Positions 53,791 to 63,502 are shown, counted from the first letter of the stretch. The stretch: 64,000 nucleotides of DNA from UBA7359 sp963976795 (GCA_963976795.1 CAXBLT010000007.1:1-64000); one strand, 5' to 3'. The notes: generated by a model not told the origin, from the letters alone. Numbers and translations are program-made.

Positions 53791-54414
53791 CTAATTCACA
53801 GCTAAATCAGCAGCACCCAAGCCTTCTCGCAATATAACGGGCTCATCACCGGTCATATCGAGGATTGTTGTAAAATCCAGGCCGCCCGCTTCGCCATCAA
53901 TAATCAGGTCTACTTGCTTGCCTATCTTATCGTCTATGACTTCAGGCTCAGTCTCTGGCAAGTCTTCATTGGGTAAAACCAAGCTGATACTAATCATAGG
54001 TTCGCCAAGGGCGGACAATAAGGCAAGGGATATCGGGTTATTCGGGATACGAATACCTATTGTTTTTCGTTTTGGATGCTGCAATCGTTTTGGCACGTCC
54101 CGTTTCGCCTTCAAGATGAAAGTGTACGGTCCTGGCGTCATTGATTTCATCATGCGAAAGGCGGAGTTATTAACCGAGGCATAGGATGCAATTTCAGAGA
54201 GATCTCGACAAAATAGCGTCATATTTTGCTCAGCCGGAATTTGGCGCAGCTTTCGAATCCGCTCCAAAGCAGTTTTTTCTCCCATACAACAACCCAGTGC
54301 ATATGATGAGTCGGTTGGATAAGCGATGACACCACCTTGGCGCAGAATAGATACCGATTGAGAAACCAGTCTGGCCTGAGGGTTCTCACTGTGTATTTTA
54401 AAATATTGGGCCAT
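53791..54414 (-). CDS. yciO: YciO/Sua5-family threonylcarbamoyl-AMP synthase-like protein
   Basis: 207 aa. IAYPTDSSYALGCCMG near 31-46, KLRQIPAEQNMTLFCRDL, and IGIRIPNNPISLALL are characteristic. YciO proteins share the Sua5/TsaC fold; TsaC makes the t6A intermediate, but YciO is distinct and its cellular role is less sure. Upstream of trpS with a 93-bp gap. Confidence 0.9.
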   Translation of the reverse strand: MAQYFKIHSENPQARLVSQSVSILRQGGVIAYPTDSSYALGCCMGEKTALERIRKLRQIPAEQNMTLFCRDLSEIASYASVNNSAFRMMKSMTPGPYTFILKAKRDVPKRLQHPKRKTIGIRIPNNPISLALLSALGEPMISISLVLPNEDLPETEPEVIDDKIGKQVDLIIDGEAGGLDFTTILDMTGDEPVILREGLGAADLAVN

Positions 54415-54475
54415 ATATGTGGTCAGATAAAATTTAGGTTATGATTGCACGCACATCTAACTTACGTAATTATTC

Positions 54476-55057
54476 ATGAAATTCCTGTTTGATTTTTTCC
54501 CTATTGTTGCCTTCTTTATTGCGTTCTATATCCCTGAGGACAGAGAACAAGGTATCTATCTAGCGACATACACCATCATGGTCGCAACGTTTCTTCAAAT
54601 CTGTCTCTATTGGTTGTTATACAAGAAATTCGAAAAAATGCATTTAATCACATTTGTTGTGGTTATTATAATCGGCAGCCTCACTATTTATTTTCATGAC
54701 GAACGGTTCATCAAATGGAAACCGACTATCATTAACTGGTGCTTTGCAATTGCTTTAATTGGTAGTCATTTCGTTGGCGAGAAAACCCTTTTCCAGCGAA
54801 TGATCAATATGGCGGAAGACAAACTCATATTGCCCGACCAGGTTTGGCGTAATATCAATATGAGCTGGGCGATATTTTTTATCTTTATTGGTTTTGTTAA
54901 CCTCTACGTTGCCTTTAATTTTAGTACTGAGTTTTGGGTCAACTTTAAAGCCTGGGGTATGACTTTATTAAACCTGACATTTCTTATGGGGATGGGCGTT
55001 TATATGTATCGTTATATTAAAGAATCAGAACCAGATACAACCTCACAGGAAGAATAG
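54476..55057 (+). CDS. yciB: Inner-membrane septation-linked protein YciB
   Basis: 193 aa with five helices. MKFLFDFFPIVAFFIAFY and NLYVAFNFSTEFWVNFKAWG are the hallmark ends. Affects cell envelope and division. Starts a rightward run with yciI and bolA, 2 bp before yciI. Confidence 0.93.
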   Translation: MKFLFDFFPIVAFFIAFYIPEDREQGIYLATYTIMVATFLQICLYWLLYKKFEKMHLITFVVVIIIGSLTIYFHDERFIKWKPTIINWCFAIALIGSHFVGEKTLFQRMINMAEDKLILPDQVWRNINMSWAIFFIFIGFVNLYVAFNFSTEFWVNFKAWGMTLLNLTFLMGMGVYMYRYIKESEPDTTSQEE

Positions 55058-55059
55058 AC

Positions 55060-55365
55060 ATGTATTACGCAATTATTAGCCAGGACGTTGAAAACAGTCT
55101 TGAAAAAAGGTTAAGCGCCAGACCCGAACACCTCCGTCGCTTACAAGAATTACAAGACGAGGGACGTTTGTTGCTTGCAGGCCCTCATCCGCACATCGAC
55201 AGTGAAGATCCTGGTCCTGCCGGGTTTAGTGGTAGCCTGATAGTCGCTGAGTTTGATTCACTGGAGTCAGCACAATCATGGGCCGATGCAGATCCCTACA
55301 TTGCAGCAGGGGTATATGAAAATGTCGTTGTTAAACCTTTCAAAAAAGTGTTTCCTAGTGCCTGA
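55060..55365 (+). CDS. yciI: YciI-like protein
   Basis: 101 aa. RPEHLRRLQELQDEGRLLLAG and GSLIVAEFDSLESAQSWAD(A)DPY, with conserved His and Asp, are typical of the dimeric ferredoxin-like YciI family. Enzyme activity in E. coli is not settled. Overlaps the GTG start of bolA by 8 bp. Confidence 0.93.
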   Translation: MYYAIISQDVENSLEKRLSARPEHLRRLQELQDEGRLLLAGPHPHIDSEDPGPAGFSGSLIVAEFDSLESAQSWADADPYIAAGVYENVVVKPFKKVFPSA

Positions 55366-55633
55366 ATCTGACCGCATAGAAATGATACGCCATTGTATCG
55401 AGGCTGATCTTGCCCCTACAGAGCTTGAGATTATCGATGAATCACATATGCATGCAGGGCATAGTGGTCATGGCGGTGCGGGTCACTTTAAAGTAAAAAT
55501 TGTTTCAGATAAGTTTAACGGACAACTTCCTCTTGCACGCCATCGTATGGTCTATGCAGCAGTAGAGAGTTTAATGCCGAAGGAAATCCATGCCCTAAGT
55601 ATCGAAGCCCTAACGATAGATGAGAATAGCTAG
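55358..55633 (+). CDS. bolA: BolA-family protein
   Basis: 91 aa from GTG at 55358, overlapping yciI's end. It matches the normal BolA N-terminus PESDRIEMIRHCIEADLAP; starting at the ATG 55382 would remove part of the first helix. ESHMHAGHSGHGGAGHFKVK has the conserved His; LARHRMVYAAVESLM is the recognition segment. Interacts with monothiol glutaredoxins in iron handling; the histidine-rich loop is longer than usual. Confidence 0.9.
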   Translation: MPESDRIEMIRHCIEADLAPTELEIIDESHMHAGHSGHGGAGHFKVKIVSDKFNGQLPLARHRMVYAAVESLMPKEIHALSIEALTIDENS

Positions 55634-55634
55634 C

Positions 55635-56450
55635 ATGTCGTTTACTAAACCTTTTTTAAAGTGGCCTGGGGGTAAATATAAATTACTCGATAAAATTCGT
55701 AACCGGCTCGATTCCGGCAATCGTTTGGTAGAACCTTTTGTCGGATCTGGCGCTGTGTTTTTGAATGCTGGTTTTAAAAAGCACTTATTGGCAGACACTA
55801 ACCCAGACCTTATTAATCTTTATCACCACGTTCAGGAAAACGGTGCTGACTTTGCTAAATACTGTCAGTCATTTTTTACACCAGAAAATAATACAGAAGA
55901 TCGTTATTATGATTTTAGAAAACAATTTAACACAACATCAGATTTAAGGTATAAATCAGCTCTTTTCCTGTATTTAAATCGACACTGCTATAATGGCCTC
56001 TGCCGTTATAATTCAAAACATGAATTTAATACTCCTTTCGGTCGTTATAAAAAACCCTATTTTCCAACAAAGGAATTAGACGCTTTTCATAAAGCATCAA
56101 AATCAGCTAAATTTATTCATGCTAGTTTTGTTGATACGATGAAAAAAGCGAGAAAAGGTGATGTCGTCTACTGCGATCCACCTTATGTACCATTGTCGAA
56201 GACAGCCTATTTTACCGATTATTTTTCGGGAGGCTTTGCCTGGAAAGAACAGATCGAACTAGCCGAGTGGGCTGGCAAGCTCGCCAGGAAAGGCATTCCT
56301 GTCATCATTTCAAATCACAACACCGATAATACGCGTGCGCTATACAGAGATGCTGGTGCAACGACTGAGAGATTTATGGTTAGAAGAACCATTAGTTGTA
56401 ATGCCAATAACCGCGGAAAAGTTGAAGAACTACTTGCCGTGTTTCAATAA
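55635..56450 (+). CDS. dam: DNA adenine methyltransferase (GATC)
   Basis: 271 aa from ATG 55635, 1 bp after bolA's stop; the frame extends upstream to 55620 with an overlap of bolA. FLKWPGGKYKLLDKIRNRLD starts the N-terminal SAM site, LVEPFVGSGAVFLNAG motif I, and VYCDPPYVPLS the catalytic DPPY. Methylates GATC, used for mismatch repair and replication timing. Confidence 0.94.
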   Translation: MSFTKPFLKWPGGKYKLLDKIRNRLDSGNRLVEPFVGSGAVFLNAGFKKHLLADTNPDLINLYHHVQENGADFAKYCQSFFTPENNTEDRYYDFRKQFNTTSDLRYKSALFLYLNRHCYNGLCRYNSKHEFNTPFGRYKKPYFPTKELDAFHKASKSAKFIHASFVDTMKKARKGDVVYCDPPYVPLSKTAYFTDYFSGGFAWKEQIELAEWAGKLARKGIPVIISNHNTDNTRALYRDAGATTERFMVRRTISCNANNRGKVEELLAVFQ

Positions 56451-56458
56451 ATTATACT

Positions 56459-57589
56459 ATGTCAGACACACTAAAACTTACTGAACAATTAATTAACCGA
56501 CAATCTGTCACACCTGAAGATGCCGGTTGTCAGAAATTAATCGCTGAACGTCTGGAAAAGCTCGGCTTCAAGGCAACTCACTTACGCTTTGAGGATGTCG
56601 ATAACCTCTGGATCACACATGGTGATACAGGGCCTCTGTTTGCCTTTGCTGGTCATACCGATGTTGTGCCAACCGGACCTTTGGAAGATTGGAACACGGA
56701 TCCTTTTAAGTCCGAAATAATTGACGGTATGCTTTTTGGCCGCGGTGCGGCTGACATGAAAGGCGGTATAGCCGCTATGATTGTAGCCGCCGAACAATTT
56801 GTAGAAAAGAATCCTGAGCACAATGGCATCATTGCTTTTCTTATTACTAGCGACGAAGAAGGCCCTTCCATTAATGGTACGCGTAAAGTCATTGAGTATT
56901 TGAATGACAATAATATAAAGATTGATTGGTGCATTGTTGGTGAGCCTTCCAGCGATAAACAACTAGCCGATGTTATCCGTATTGGTCGTCGCGGCTCACT
57001 AAATGGAATTCTAAGAATTAAAGGGACACAAGGACATGTTGCCTATCCAGATATTGCAGATAACCCTATACACAAGGCCAGCGGTTTTCTGGCGGAGATA
57101 ACAGCGGTTGAATGGGATCAAGGAAACCATTCATTTCCGCCAACAACATTTCAGATATCAAACTTAAATGCCGGCACAGGCGCTGATAATGTGATTCCCG
57201 GTAGCATGAATTTGCTATTTAACTTTCGCTATTCTACCGAAACAACTCAGGAAGAACTGCAAACCAAAGTAGCTGAACTCCTAAACAAACATAATCTTGA
57301 TTATGATCTTAAATGGAAATTATCAGGCCTACCCTTTCTAACTGAGTCAGGGAGACTTGTTGATGCAACTTGTGAAGCAATTAAATCTATCTGTGGCATA
57401 GAAACAGATTGCTCCACTGGCGGTGGCACTTCAGATGGCCGTTTTATTGCGCCAACAGGTGCAGAAGTCATTGAGCTCGGAGTTATCAACAAGACCATCC
57501 ATAAAATTAATGAATGCGTTAAAGTCGATGACCTTGATACGCTAACAAAAATTTATGCTCACATTCTTGAGCGATTACTTAAAGATTAA
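56459..57589 (+). CDS. dapE: Succinyl-diaminopimelate desuccinylase
   Basis: 376 aa, normal length. Zinc enzyme of lysine/peptidoglycan synthesis. FAGHTDVVPTGPL holds the first His and Asp, RGAADMKGG the bridging Asp, and TSDEEGPS the catalytic Glu; DRFIAPT-type GGGTSDGRFIAP and NKTIHKINE carry the rest. Starts 8 bp after dam. Confidence 0.96.
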   Translation: MSDTLKLTEQLINRQSVTPEDAGCQKLIAERLEKLGFKATHLRFEDVDNLWITHGDTGPLFAFAGHTDVVPTGPLEDWNTDPFKSEIIDGMLFGRGAADMKGGIAAMIVAAEQFVEKNPEHNGIIAFLITSDEEGPSINGTRKVIEYLNDNNIKIDWCIVGEPSSDKQLADVIRIGRRGSLNGILRIKGTQGHVAYPDIADNPIHKASGFLAEITAVEWDQGNHSFPPTTFQISNLNAGTGADNVIPGSMNLLFNFRYSTETTQEELQTKVAELLNKHNLDYDLKWKLSGLPFLTESGRLVDATCEAIKSICGIETDCSTGGGTSDGRFIAPTGAEVIELGVINKTIHKINECVKVDDLDTLTKIYAHILERLLKD

Positions 57590-57593
57590 AAAC

Positions 57594-58100
57594 ATGATAG
57601 AAAAACTTATAGAACGCACTCTATTCTCCAGTCGCTGGTTACTCGCTCCTATTTACCTCGGTTTGTCTTTTGCGTTGATTGCATTAGGTATCAAGTTCTT
57701 TCAGGAATTAATTCATACCTTCACCATAGTCATTTCTATGAGTGAAGCAGATCTGGTCTTATCGATTCTTTCACTGATTGACATGTCATTGGTCGGTAGT
57801 TTAATTGTTATGGTCATGTTTAGTGGTTATGAAAACTTTGTATCGAAAATTGATCTTGATGAAGGCGATGAAAAACTGGATTGGCATGGCAAACTTGATG
57901 CTGGGACACTAAAACTAAAAGTTGCTGCATCTATTGTCGCAATCTCATCCATTCACTTATTACAAAAGTTTATGGAAGTCAGCCAAATACCTGATAACAA
58001 ACTAATGTGGTATGTGATCATTCATATGACATTCGTTGTATCTGCATTACTACTTGCGTATCTAGATAAAATTGCATTTGCTGGTCATAGAGATCATTAA
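57594..58100 (+). CDS. UPF0114 membrane protein (YqhA-like)
   Basis: 168 aa from ATG 57594, 4 bp after dapE; the frame is open inside dapE but this start gives the family MIEKLIERTLFSSRW. Three to four helices; VMFSGYENFVSKID and GTLKLKVAASIVAISSIHLL are conserved. Function unknown. Followed by a two-way terminator. Confidence 0.93.
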   Translation: MIEKLIERTLFSSRWLLAPIYLGLSFALIALGIKFFQELIHTFTIVISMSEADLVLSILSLIDMSLVGSLIVMVMFSGYENFVSKIDLDEGDEKLDWHGKLDAGTLKLKVAASIVAISSIHLLQKFMEVSQIPDNKLMWYVIIHMTFVVSALLLAYLDKIAFAGHRDH

Positions 58101-58153
58101 TCAAAAAACTATAAAACGTATTGCAGAAATACTTCACGATATTCATGAAAATA

Positions 58154-58181
58154 AAAAAACCGGAGCAAGCTCCGGTTTTTT
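58154..58181. terminator. Bidirectional Rho-independent terminator
   Basis: AAAAAACCGGAGC - AA - GCTCCGGTTTTTT: 13-bp arms if A/T pairs are counted, flanked by A-run and T-run. Serves the converging UPF0114 gene and isocitrate lyase. Confidence 0.94.
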
Positions 58182-58206
58182 ATTTACTTCTTAAAGTTAC
58201 GACTAA

Positions 58207-59526
58207 TTACTTTCCGTCGAACTGTGCTTCCTCAGTAGAACCAGTCAATGCGGTAACAGAAGATGCGCCACCTTGAATAACGGTAGTGACATCATCAAAG
58301 TAACCTGCGCCCACTTCCTGTTGATGAGAAACGAAAGTATAACCGCGTTCACGACCTTCAAACTCAGGCTCTTGAACCATTTCGGTGTAGTGCTTCATGC
58401 CTTCACCGCGTGCATAGTTATACGCGAAGTCAAAAGTACGGTACCAGTTCAAGTGAATACCCGCCAATGTAATGAACTGGAACTTATAACCCAATTCAGA
58501 CAGTTCTTCCTGGAAGCTGGCAATTTGTGAATCGCTCAGGTTCTTCTTCCAGTTGAATGAAGGCGAACAGTTGTAAGACATCAATTGACCCGGTACTTCG
58601 GCTTGTACAGCTTGGGCAAATTCACGCGCGAAACCAATATCAGGCGTCCCCGTTTCACACCAAACCAAATCAGCATATGGTGCGTAAGCAATACCACGAC
58701 TGATGGCTTGTTCCAAACCATTATTAACACGGTAGAAACCTTCAGCGGTGCGTTCACCGGTAACGAAAGGTTTATCGTTTTCGTCGAAGTCGCTGGTCAA
58801 TAAGTTTGCCGCTTCAGCATCGGTACGAGCTAAGACAATTGTTGGTACGCCCATAACATCAGCTGCTAAACGGGCAGCAAGTAATTTTTGTACTGCTTCC
58901 TGAGTTGGAACCAATACTTTACCACCCATGTGGCCACACTTTTTAACAGCCGCGAGTTGATCTTCAAAGTGAGCACCCGCTGCACCATTTGCGATCATAT
59001 TTTTCATTAACTCGTAAGCGTTTAAGACACCACCAAAACCCGCTTCAGCATCTGCAACAATAGGCAGGAAGTAATCTAAAGCATCTTTTTCTTCCATTTT
59101 ACCATCAGCAATGTTCTTCCACTGAATCTCATCAGCGCGTTTGAACGTATTGTTGATACGACGCACCATGGTTGGCACAGAATCGTAGGCATACAGTGAT
59201 TGATCTGGATACATGGTTTCAGAGGTATTGCCATCTGCAGCAACCTGCCAACCTGATAGATATACCGCTTCTAGACCAGCTTTAGCCTGCTGCATGGCCT
59301 GACCAGCAGTAATAGCGCCAAAGGCATTTACATAACCTTTCGTCGCTGTACCGTTGACCTTTTCCCAGAGCTTTTCAGCGCCTCTTCGCGCAAGGGTATA
59401 CTCAGGTTGGACGCTACCACGTAGACGCACGACGTCAGCTGCAGAATAATTACGTTTAACATTTGCCCAGCGTGGATTTTCTGCCCAATCCTTCTCCAAC
59501 TGCTTTATTTGCTCTTCTCTAGTCAA
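58207..59526 (-). CDS. aceA: Isocitrate lyase
   Basis: 439 aa, like E. coli (434). Splits isocitrate to glyoxylate and succinate, the first step of the glyoxylate shunt used on acetate. Signature KKCGHMGGKVLVPTQ contains the active Cys. FNWKKNLSD and SCSPSFNW bind substrate. No malate synthase in the window. Divergent from a LysR gene, with an inverted repeat in between. Confidence 0.96.
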   Translation of the reverse strand: MTREEQIKQLEKDWAENPRWANVKRNYSAADVVRLRGSVQPEYTLARRGAEKLWEKVNGTATKGYVNAFGAITAGQAMQQAKAGLEAVYLSGWQVAADGNTSETMYPDQSLYAYDSVPTMVRRINNTFKRADEIQWKNIADGKMEEKDALDYFLPIVADAEAGFGGVLNAYELMKNMIANGAAGAHFEDQLAAVKKCGHMGGKVLVPTQEAVQKLLAARLAADVMGVPTIVLARTDAEAANLLTSDFDENDKPFVTGERTAEGFYRVNNGLEQAISRGIAYAPYADLVWCETGTPDIGFAREFAQAVQAEVPGQLMSYNCSPSFNWKKNLSDSQIASFQEELSELGYKFQFITLAGIHLNWYRTFDFAYNYARGEGMKHYTEMVQEPEFEGRERGYTFVSHQQEVGAGYFDDVTTVIQGGASSVTALTGSTEEAQFDGK

Positions 59527-59552
59527 TGTATTTCTCCAGATTTTGCGAAGCT

Positions 59553-59592
59553 ATTAAGAACTCATAATCATCGATCTGACGCGGTTCTTAAT
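59553..59592. promoter_or_regulatory. Inverted repeat in the aceA leader
   Basis: ATTAAGAAC at 59553-59561 and GTTCTTAAT at 59584-59592: perfect 9-bp arms with 22 bp between, 27-66 bp upstream of aceA's ATG. Candidate operator or mRNA hairpin; no T-tract. Confidence 0.5.
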
Positions 59593-59738
59593 GTCTCAGA
59601 TTTTGCCAATGTCATCTAAATATACCCAATCACGGCAGTATAAGAAGACTAGCCCAAATAGTTAAGGCATGACGTTTAAATTTTAAGGGCCGCAAAATAA
59701 TGAGATCTCTACTATTTAGCAAGCTAATTATGTTAATA

Positions 59739-59759
59739 ATTAGTATTAATAATACTAAT
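59739..59759. promoter_or_regulatory. Palindrome upstream of lysR gene
   Basis: ATTAGTATT-AAT-AATACTAAT: perfect 9-bp arms around 3 nt, ending 22 bp before the LysR-type gene's ATG. It contains the T-N11-A arrangement of LysR boxes and overlaps the -35 region, fitting autorepression. Confidence 0.65.
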
Positions 59760-59767
59760 ACTTAATC

Positions 59768-59773
59768 TATAAT
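59768..59773 (+). promoter_or_regulatory. -10 box TATAAT of the lysR gene
   Basis: Perfect TATAAT, only 8 nt before the ATG at 59782. Transcription would then start within about 3 nt of the ATG, giving an almost leaderless message; no ribosome binding site is seen. Confidence 0.5.
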
Positions 59774-59781
59774 AACGACTT

Positions 59782-60756
59782 ATGAGCCGTTTCTATTACA
59801 AACAAAACCGCTTAAAACAGCTACGGGCATTTTGTTATGCCGCACAATTAAAAAGCATGTCCAAGGCTGCCGAGCAAATGTTTCTTAGTCAGCCTTCTAT
59901 TTCTCTTTTAATTCAATCGCTTGAAAAAGATCTGGGTCAACGATTATTCGTGAGGAAAGGCCCGAAAATTGATCTGACCCCAGAAGGAACAACCTTGTTT
60001 GAAATGTCTCTGCCATTGGTGGAAGGTCTGGAAACACTGCCAGAGAGTTTTGAAGAGAAGTGCAGACACTCTGTAATCGGTAGTCTGAATATTGCCGCCG
60101 TTGAGGCAATCATCCTCTATACCTTACCGGACATCATTAAGCGTTATACAGGTAGCTTCCCTGATATCCATATCAAGCTTAATAACTGTGCTGCGGCCAT
60201 CGGCGTTGAAAAAGTGCGTAAAGGCGAAGTTGATTTTGCCATCGGATCCACGCTCAACGTCCCTGATGATGTCGCTTATATACCCATTTACACATTTGAG
60301 CCTGTATTAATCACGCCAATCGGTCATCCGCTGGCGTCAAAAAAACAACTAAGCATCCACGACATTAGCCAATATGGACTAATTTTATCACCGCAGCATA
60401 TGTCGACCTGGCAAATGGTTGATTTGGTATTTAAGCAATATAATGTTGATTACAAAGTAAATTTAGAAGCCGGTGGTTGGGAAGTTCTCAAAAAATACGT
60501 GGAAAATGGTCTAGGGGTATCTATCGTCACCGATATTTGCTTATCTAAAAGTGATAACCTTGAGCAGGTACCATTAAACCAATACTTCCCTAAGCGAACC
60601 TATGGTTTGTTTTTACGTAAAGGCAAGGTTCTTTCTCCAGCTGCCCGTAAATTTATTCAGTGTATTGATCCAAAAGCAATGGATCTGTTCAGATCTAAAG
60701 AAAACCGTGTGGAAAAAAACACCGAACTTGATATTCAGGCAGGAGTCACAATATAA
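59782..60756 (+). CDS. LysR-type transcription regulator
   Basis: 324 aa. Winged helix at about 8-68 (LRAFCYAAQLKSMSKAAEQMFLSQPSISL-like region; LVERGPK replaced by FVRKGPKIDLTPEG), then a periplasmic-binding-type effector domain. Divergent from aceA and separated from it by 255 bp with two inverted repeats, which suggests that it regulates aceA and itself. Effector unknown. Confidence 0.9.
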   Translation: MSRFYYKQNRLKQLRAFCYAAQLKSMSKAAEQMFLSQPSISLLIQSLEKDLGQRLFVRKGPKIDLTPEGTTLFEMSLPLVEGLETLPESFEEKCRHSVIGSLNIAAVEAIILYTLPDIIKRYTGSFPDIHIKLNNCAAAIGVEKVRKGEVDFAIGSTLNVPDDVAYIPIYTFEPVLITPIGHPLASKKQLSIHDISQYGLILSPQHMSTWQMVDLVFKQYNVDYKVNLEAGGWEVLKKYVENGLGVSIVTDICLSKSDNLEQVPLNQYFPKRTYGLFLRKGKVLSPAARKFIQCIDPKAMDLFRSKENRVEKNTELDIQAGVTI

Positions 60757-60892
60757 GTAATGGCATAGATTATGCCTGAATGAATTTAAAAAATGACTTG
60801 AAAGTAACCCTAGGAAAGCATCATTATTAGCACAAGAGATTTATGAAAAAGACGCATACATTAAATTTACGGAAGTTGAAGAGTTAAATACT

Positions 60893-61213
60893 ATGTCGGA
60901 CAAAGCTGACAACACTTTTGATGATGATCTGGTTGTAGAAGAAGCCAAACCACGAGTCAAACGACCCCCACTATACAAAGTCATTTTACTAAACGATGAC
61001 TACACACCAATGGATTTTGTTGTACATATTCTGGAAGTGTTCTTCTCGGTTGATCGAGAAAACGCAACTCGCATCATGCTGGAAATTCACACTCATGGTA
61101 AAGGCGTATGCGGCGTATTTACCCATGAAATTGCAGAGACAAAAGTATCACTGGTTAATGATTATTCACGGGAAAACCAACATCCTCTTCTTTGTACCAT
61201 GGAAAAAGCCTGA
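60893..61213 (+). CDS. clpS: ATP-dependent protease adaptor ClpS
   Basis: 106 aa, the length in E. coli. Binds N-degron substrates and hands them to ClpA. LLNDDYTPMDFVVHILEVFF is the substrate-binding region, and HTHGKGVCGVFTHEIAETK the second. GAAGAG precedes the ATG by about 8 nt. Just before clpA. Confidence 0.96.
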   Translation: MSDKADNTFDDDLVVEEAKPRVKRPPLYKVILLNDDYTPMDFVVHILEVFFSVDRENATRIMLEIHTHGKGVCGVFTHEIAETKVSLVNDYSRENQHPLLCTMEKA

Positions 61214-61225
61214 TAGGTGACTCAT

Positions 61226-63493
61226 ATGCTTGATAAAGAACTAGAACAAACACTTAATAATGCATTTAGAGAGGCAAGAGAACAACGTCATGAATTTATG
61301 ACCGTTGAACATCTCCTGCTTGCCCTGCTCGATAACATGTCTGCCACCAATGTACTCAAAGCCTGTGGTGCTAATCTGAATAGTCTTCACAGCGACTTGA
61401 TAAGTTTTATTCAGGAAAACTCTCCGATCATAGAAGATGACGATGATCGCGACACACAGCCCACATTAGGTTTCCAAAGGGTACTACAACGCGCCGTTTT
61501 TCATGTGCAGTCTTCTGGTAAAAAAGAGGTGTCCGGCGCAAATGTATTGGTCGCTATCTTTGGAGAACGCGAATCACATGCAGCTTATTTTCTGAGCCAA
61601 CAAAATGTTGCCAGACTAGATGTTGTCAATTTTATCGCTCATGGTATCGCCAAGATAAACGATGAAAACGAGAATGAAGAAAACGTAAATGATTTAGAAG
61701 ATGGATCTCAGCCAGATGACTCCTCTGAGAGCCCGCTTGAAAAGTATGCTGTTAATCTTAATGAAGAAGCAATACAAGGCAAGATTGACCCGCTTATCGG
61801 CAGACAAATCGAAGTACAACGCACCATCCAGATCCTTTGTCGTCGCCGCAAGAATAACCCTCTTTACGTTGGTGAAGCCGGTGTTGGTAAAACAGCTATC
61901 GCAGAAGGTCTGGCAAAATTGATTGTTGATGGTGATGTCCCCGAAGTCTTATTAGACTCCGTCATCTACTCACTCGATTTAGGTGGCTTATTAGCCGGTA
62001 CAAAATATCGTGGTGACTTTGAAAAACGCCTAAAGGGTGTTATCAATCAATTAAAGAAACAACCCGGTTCTGTGCTCTTCATCGATGAGATCCACACTAT
62101 TATCGGCGCAGGTGCTGCATCTGGCGGTGTAATGGATGCTTCGAATATTATTAAACCTGTTCTAGCCTCTGGCGATTTGAAATGCATCGGTTCAACAACC
62201 TACCAGGAATACCGAGGCATCTTTGAAAAGGATCGTGCATTGGCGAGACGCTTTCAGAAGATCGATGTAGCTGAACCGTCAATTGATGAAACAGTAAAAA
62301 TCCTTGAAGGCTTGAAATCACGCTTTGAAGAACATCATCAAATTCGTTACACACACCAAGCATTACGCACTGCTGCTGAGCTGACAGAGCGTTATATTAA
62401 CGATCGTCACTTACCGGACAAAGCGATTGATATCATCGATGAAGCTGGCGCAGCTCAACAATTATTGTCGCCATCAAAACGAAAGAAAACAGTGGGGGTT
62501 AATGATATTGAAAACATCATTGCCAAGATTGCCCGCATCCCTGCCAAGACAGTGTCATCATCTGATAAAGATGTCATTAGAAAACTTGAGCGCAACCTTA
62601 AGATGGTTGTGTTTGGTCAAGATGAGGCTATAGGCACCTTATCAAATGCAATTAAAATGTCACGTTCTGGCTTGGGAAATCCAAACAAACCGATAGGTAA
62701 CTTTCTGTTTGCTGGACCAACAGGTGTCGGTAAAACAGAAGTCACCCGTCAGCTTGCGATACAAATGGGTGTTGAGTTAGTCCGTTTTGACATGTCCGAG
62801 TATATGGAACGTCATACCGTTTCAAGATTGATAGGCGCCCCTCCCGGTTATGTTGGTTTTGACCAAGGTGGACTGTTGACTGATGCTATTAACAAGCAAC
62901 CGCATTGCGTCTTGTTACTTGATGAAATTGAGAAAGCACACCCGGATGTATTTAATATCCTGTTGCAAGTCTTTGATCACGGCACCCTAACCGACGCCAA
63001 TGGTCGTAAGTCAGACTTCCGTAACGTCATCATTGTAATGACCACGAATGCAGGAGCGGATCAAATGAGCCGGGCTTCTGTAGGCTTCACAACGCAAGAC
63101 CATACTGGTGATGCCATGGCAAGCATTAAACAAATGTTCAGTCCTGAATTTCGTAACCGACTGGATGCCATTATTCAATTCAATGCACTGGATAAACGCA
63201 CCATTGCAAATGTCGTCGATAAATTCCTGATTGAGCTCGAAGCACAACTAGACGAGAAGAAAGTTACAGTGGATGTCACAGAAGAAGCACGTGAATGGTT
63301 AGCAATTCACGGTTACGACAAGATCATGGGTGCACGTCCAATGGCACGATTGATTCAAGAAAAAGTAAAACGTGCCTTGGCAGAAGAGCTGCTATTCGGC
63401 AAGCTGGAACATGGCGGTCATGTTGTTGTCACGTTGGAAAATGATGATATTGCGGTTGAGATTAAAGAGGAAGAACTGGAAGGTGCGATTTAG
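61226..63493 (+). CDS. clpA: ATP-dependent Clp protease ATP-binding subunit ClpA
   Basis: 755 aa (E. coli 758). Unfolds proteins for ClpP. N-domain 1-140 with two repeats; Walker A GEAGVGKTA and GPTGVGKTE; Walker B LFIDEIHT and LLLDEIEK. ATG at 61226 has AGGTG 5 nt upstream and is preferred to the GTG three codons before. No clpP in the window. 12 bp after clpS. Confidence 0.97.
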   Translation: MLDKELEQTLNNAFREAREQRHEFMTVEHLLLALLDNMSATNVLKACGANLNSLHSDLISFIQENSPIIEDDDDRDTQPTLGFQRVLQRAVFHVQSSGKKEVSGANVLVAIFGERESHAAYFLSQQNVARLDVVNFIAHGIAKINDENENEENVNDLEDGSQPDDSSESPLEKYAVNLNEEAIQGKIDPLIGRQIEVQRTIQILCRRRKNNPLYVGEAGVGKTAIAEGLAKLIVDGDVPEVLLDSVIYSLDLGGLLAGTKYRGDFEKRLKGVINQLKKQPGSVLFIDEIHTIIGAGAASGGVMDASNIIKPVLASGDLKCIGSTTYQEYRGIFEKDRALARRFQKIDVAEPSIDETVKILEGLKSRFEEHHQIRYTHQALRTAAELTERYINDRHLPDKAIDIIDEAGAAQQLLSPSKRKKTVGVNDIENIIAKIARIPAKTVSSSDKDVIRKLERNLKMVVFGQDEAIGTLSNAIKMSRSGLGNPNKPIGNFLFAGPTGVGKTEVTRQLAIQMGVELVRFDMSEYMERHTVSRLIGAPPGYVGFDQGGLLTDAINKQPHCVLLLDEIEKAHPDVFNILLQVFDHGTLTDANGRKSDFRNVIIVMTTNAGADQMSRASVGFTTQDHTGDAMASIKQMFSPEFRNRLDAIIQFNALDKRTIANVVDKFLIELEAQLDEKKVTVDVTEEAREWLAIHGYDKIMGARPMARLIQEKVKRALAEELLFGKLEHGGHVVVTLENDDIAVEIKEEELEGAI

Positions 63494-63502
63494 ATTTATT
63501 AA

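Noticed and set aside
60762..60776. Hairpin GGCATA-N3-TATGCC just after the LysR gene
   Set aside because: No T-tract follows and the stem is only 6 bp, so a terminator call is not justified.
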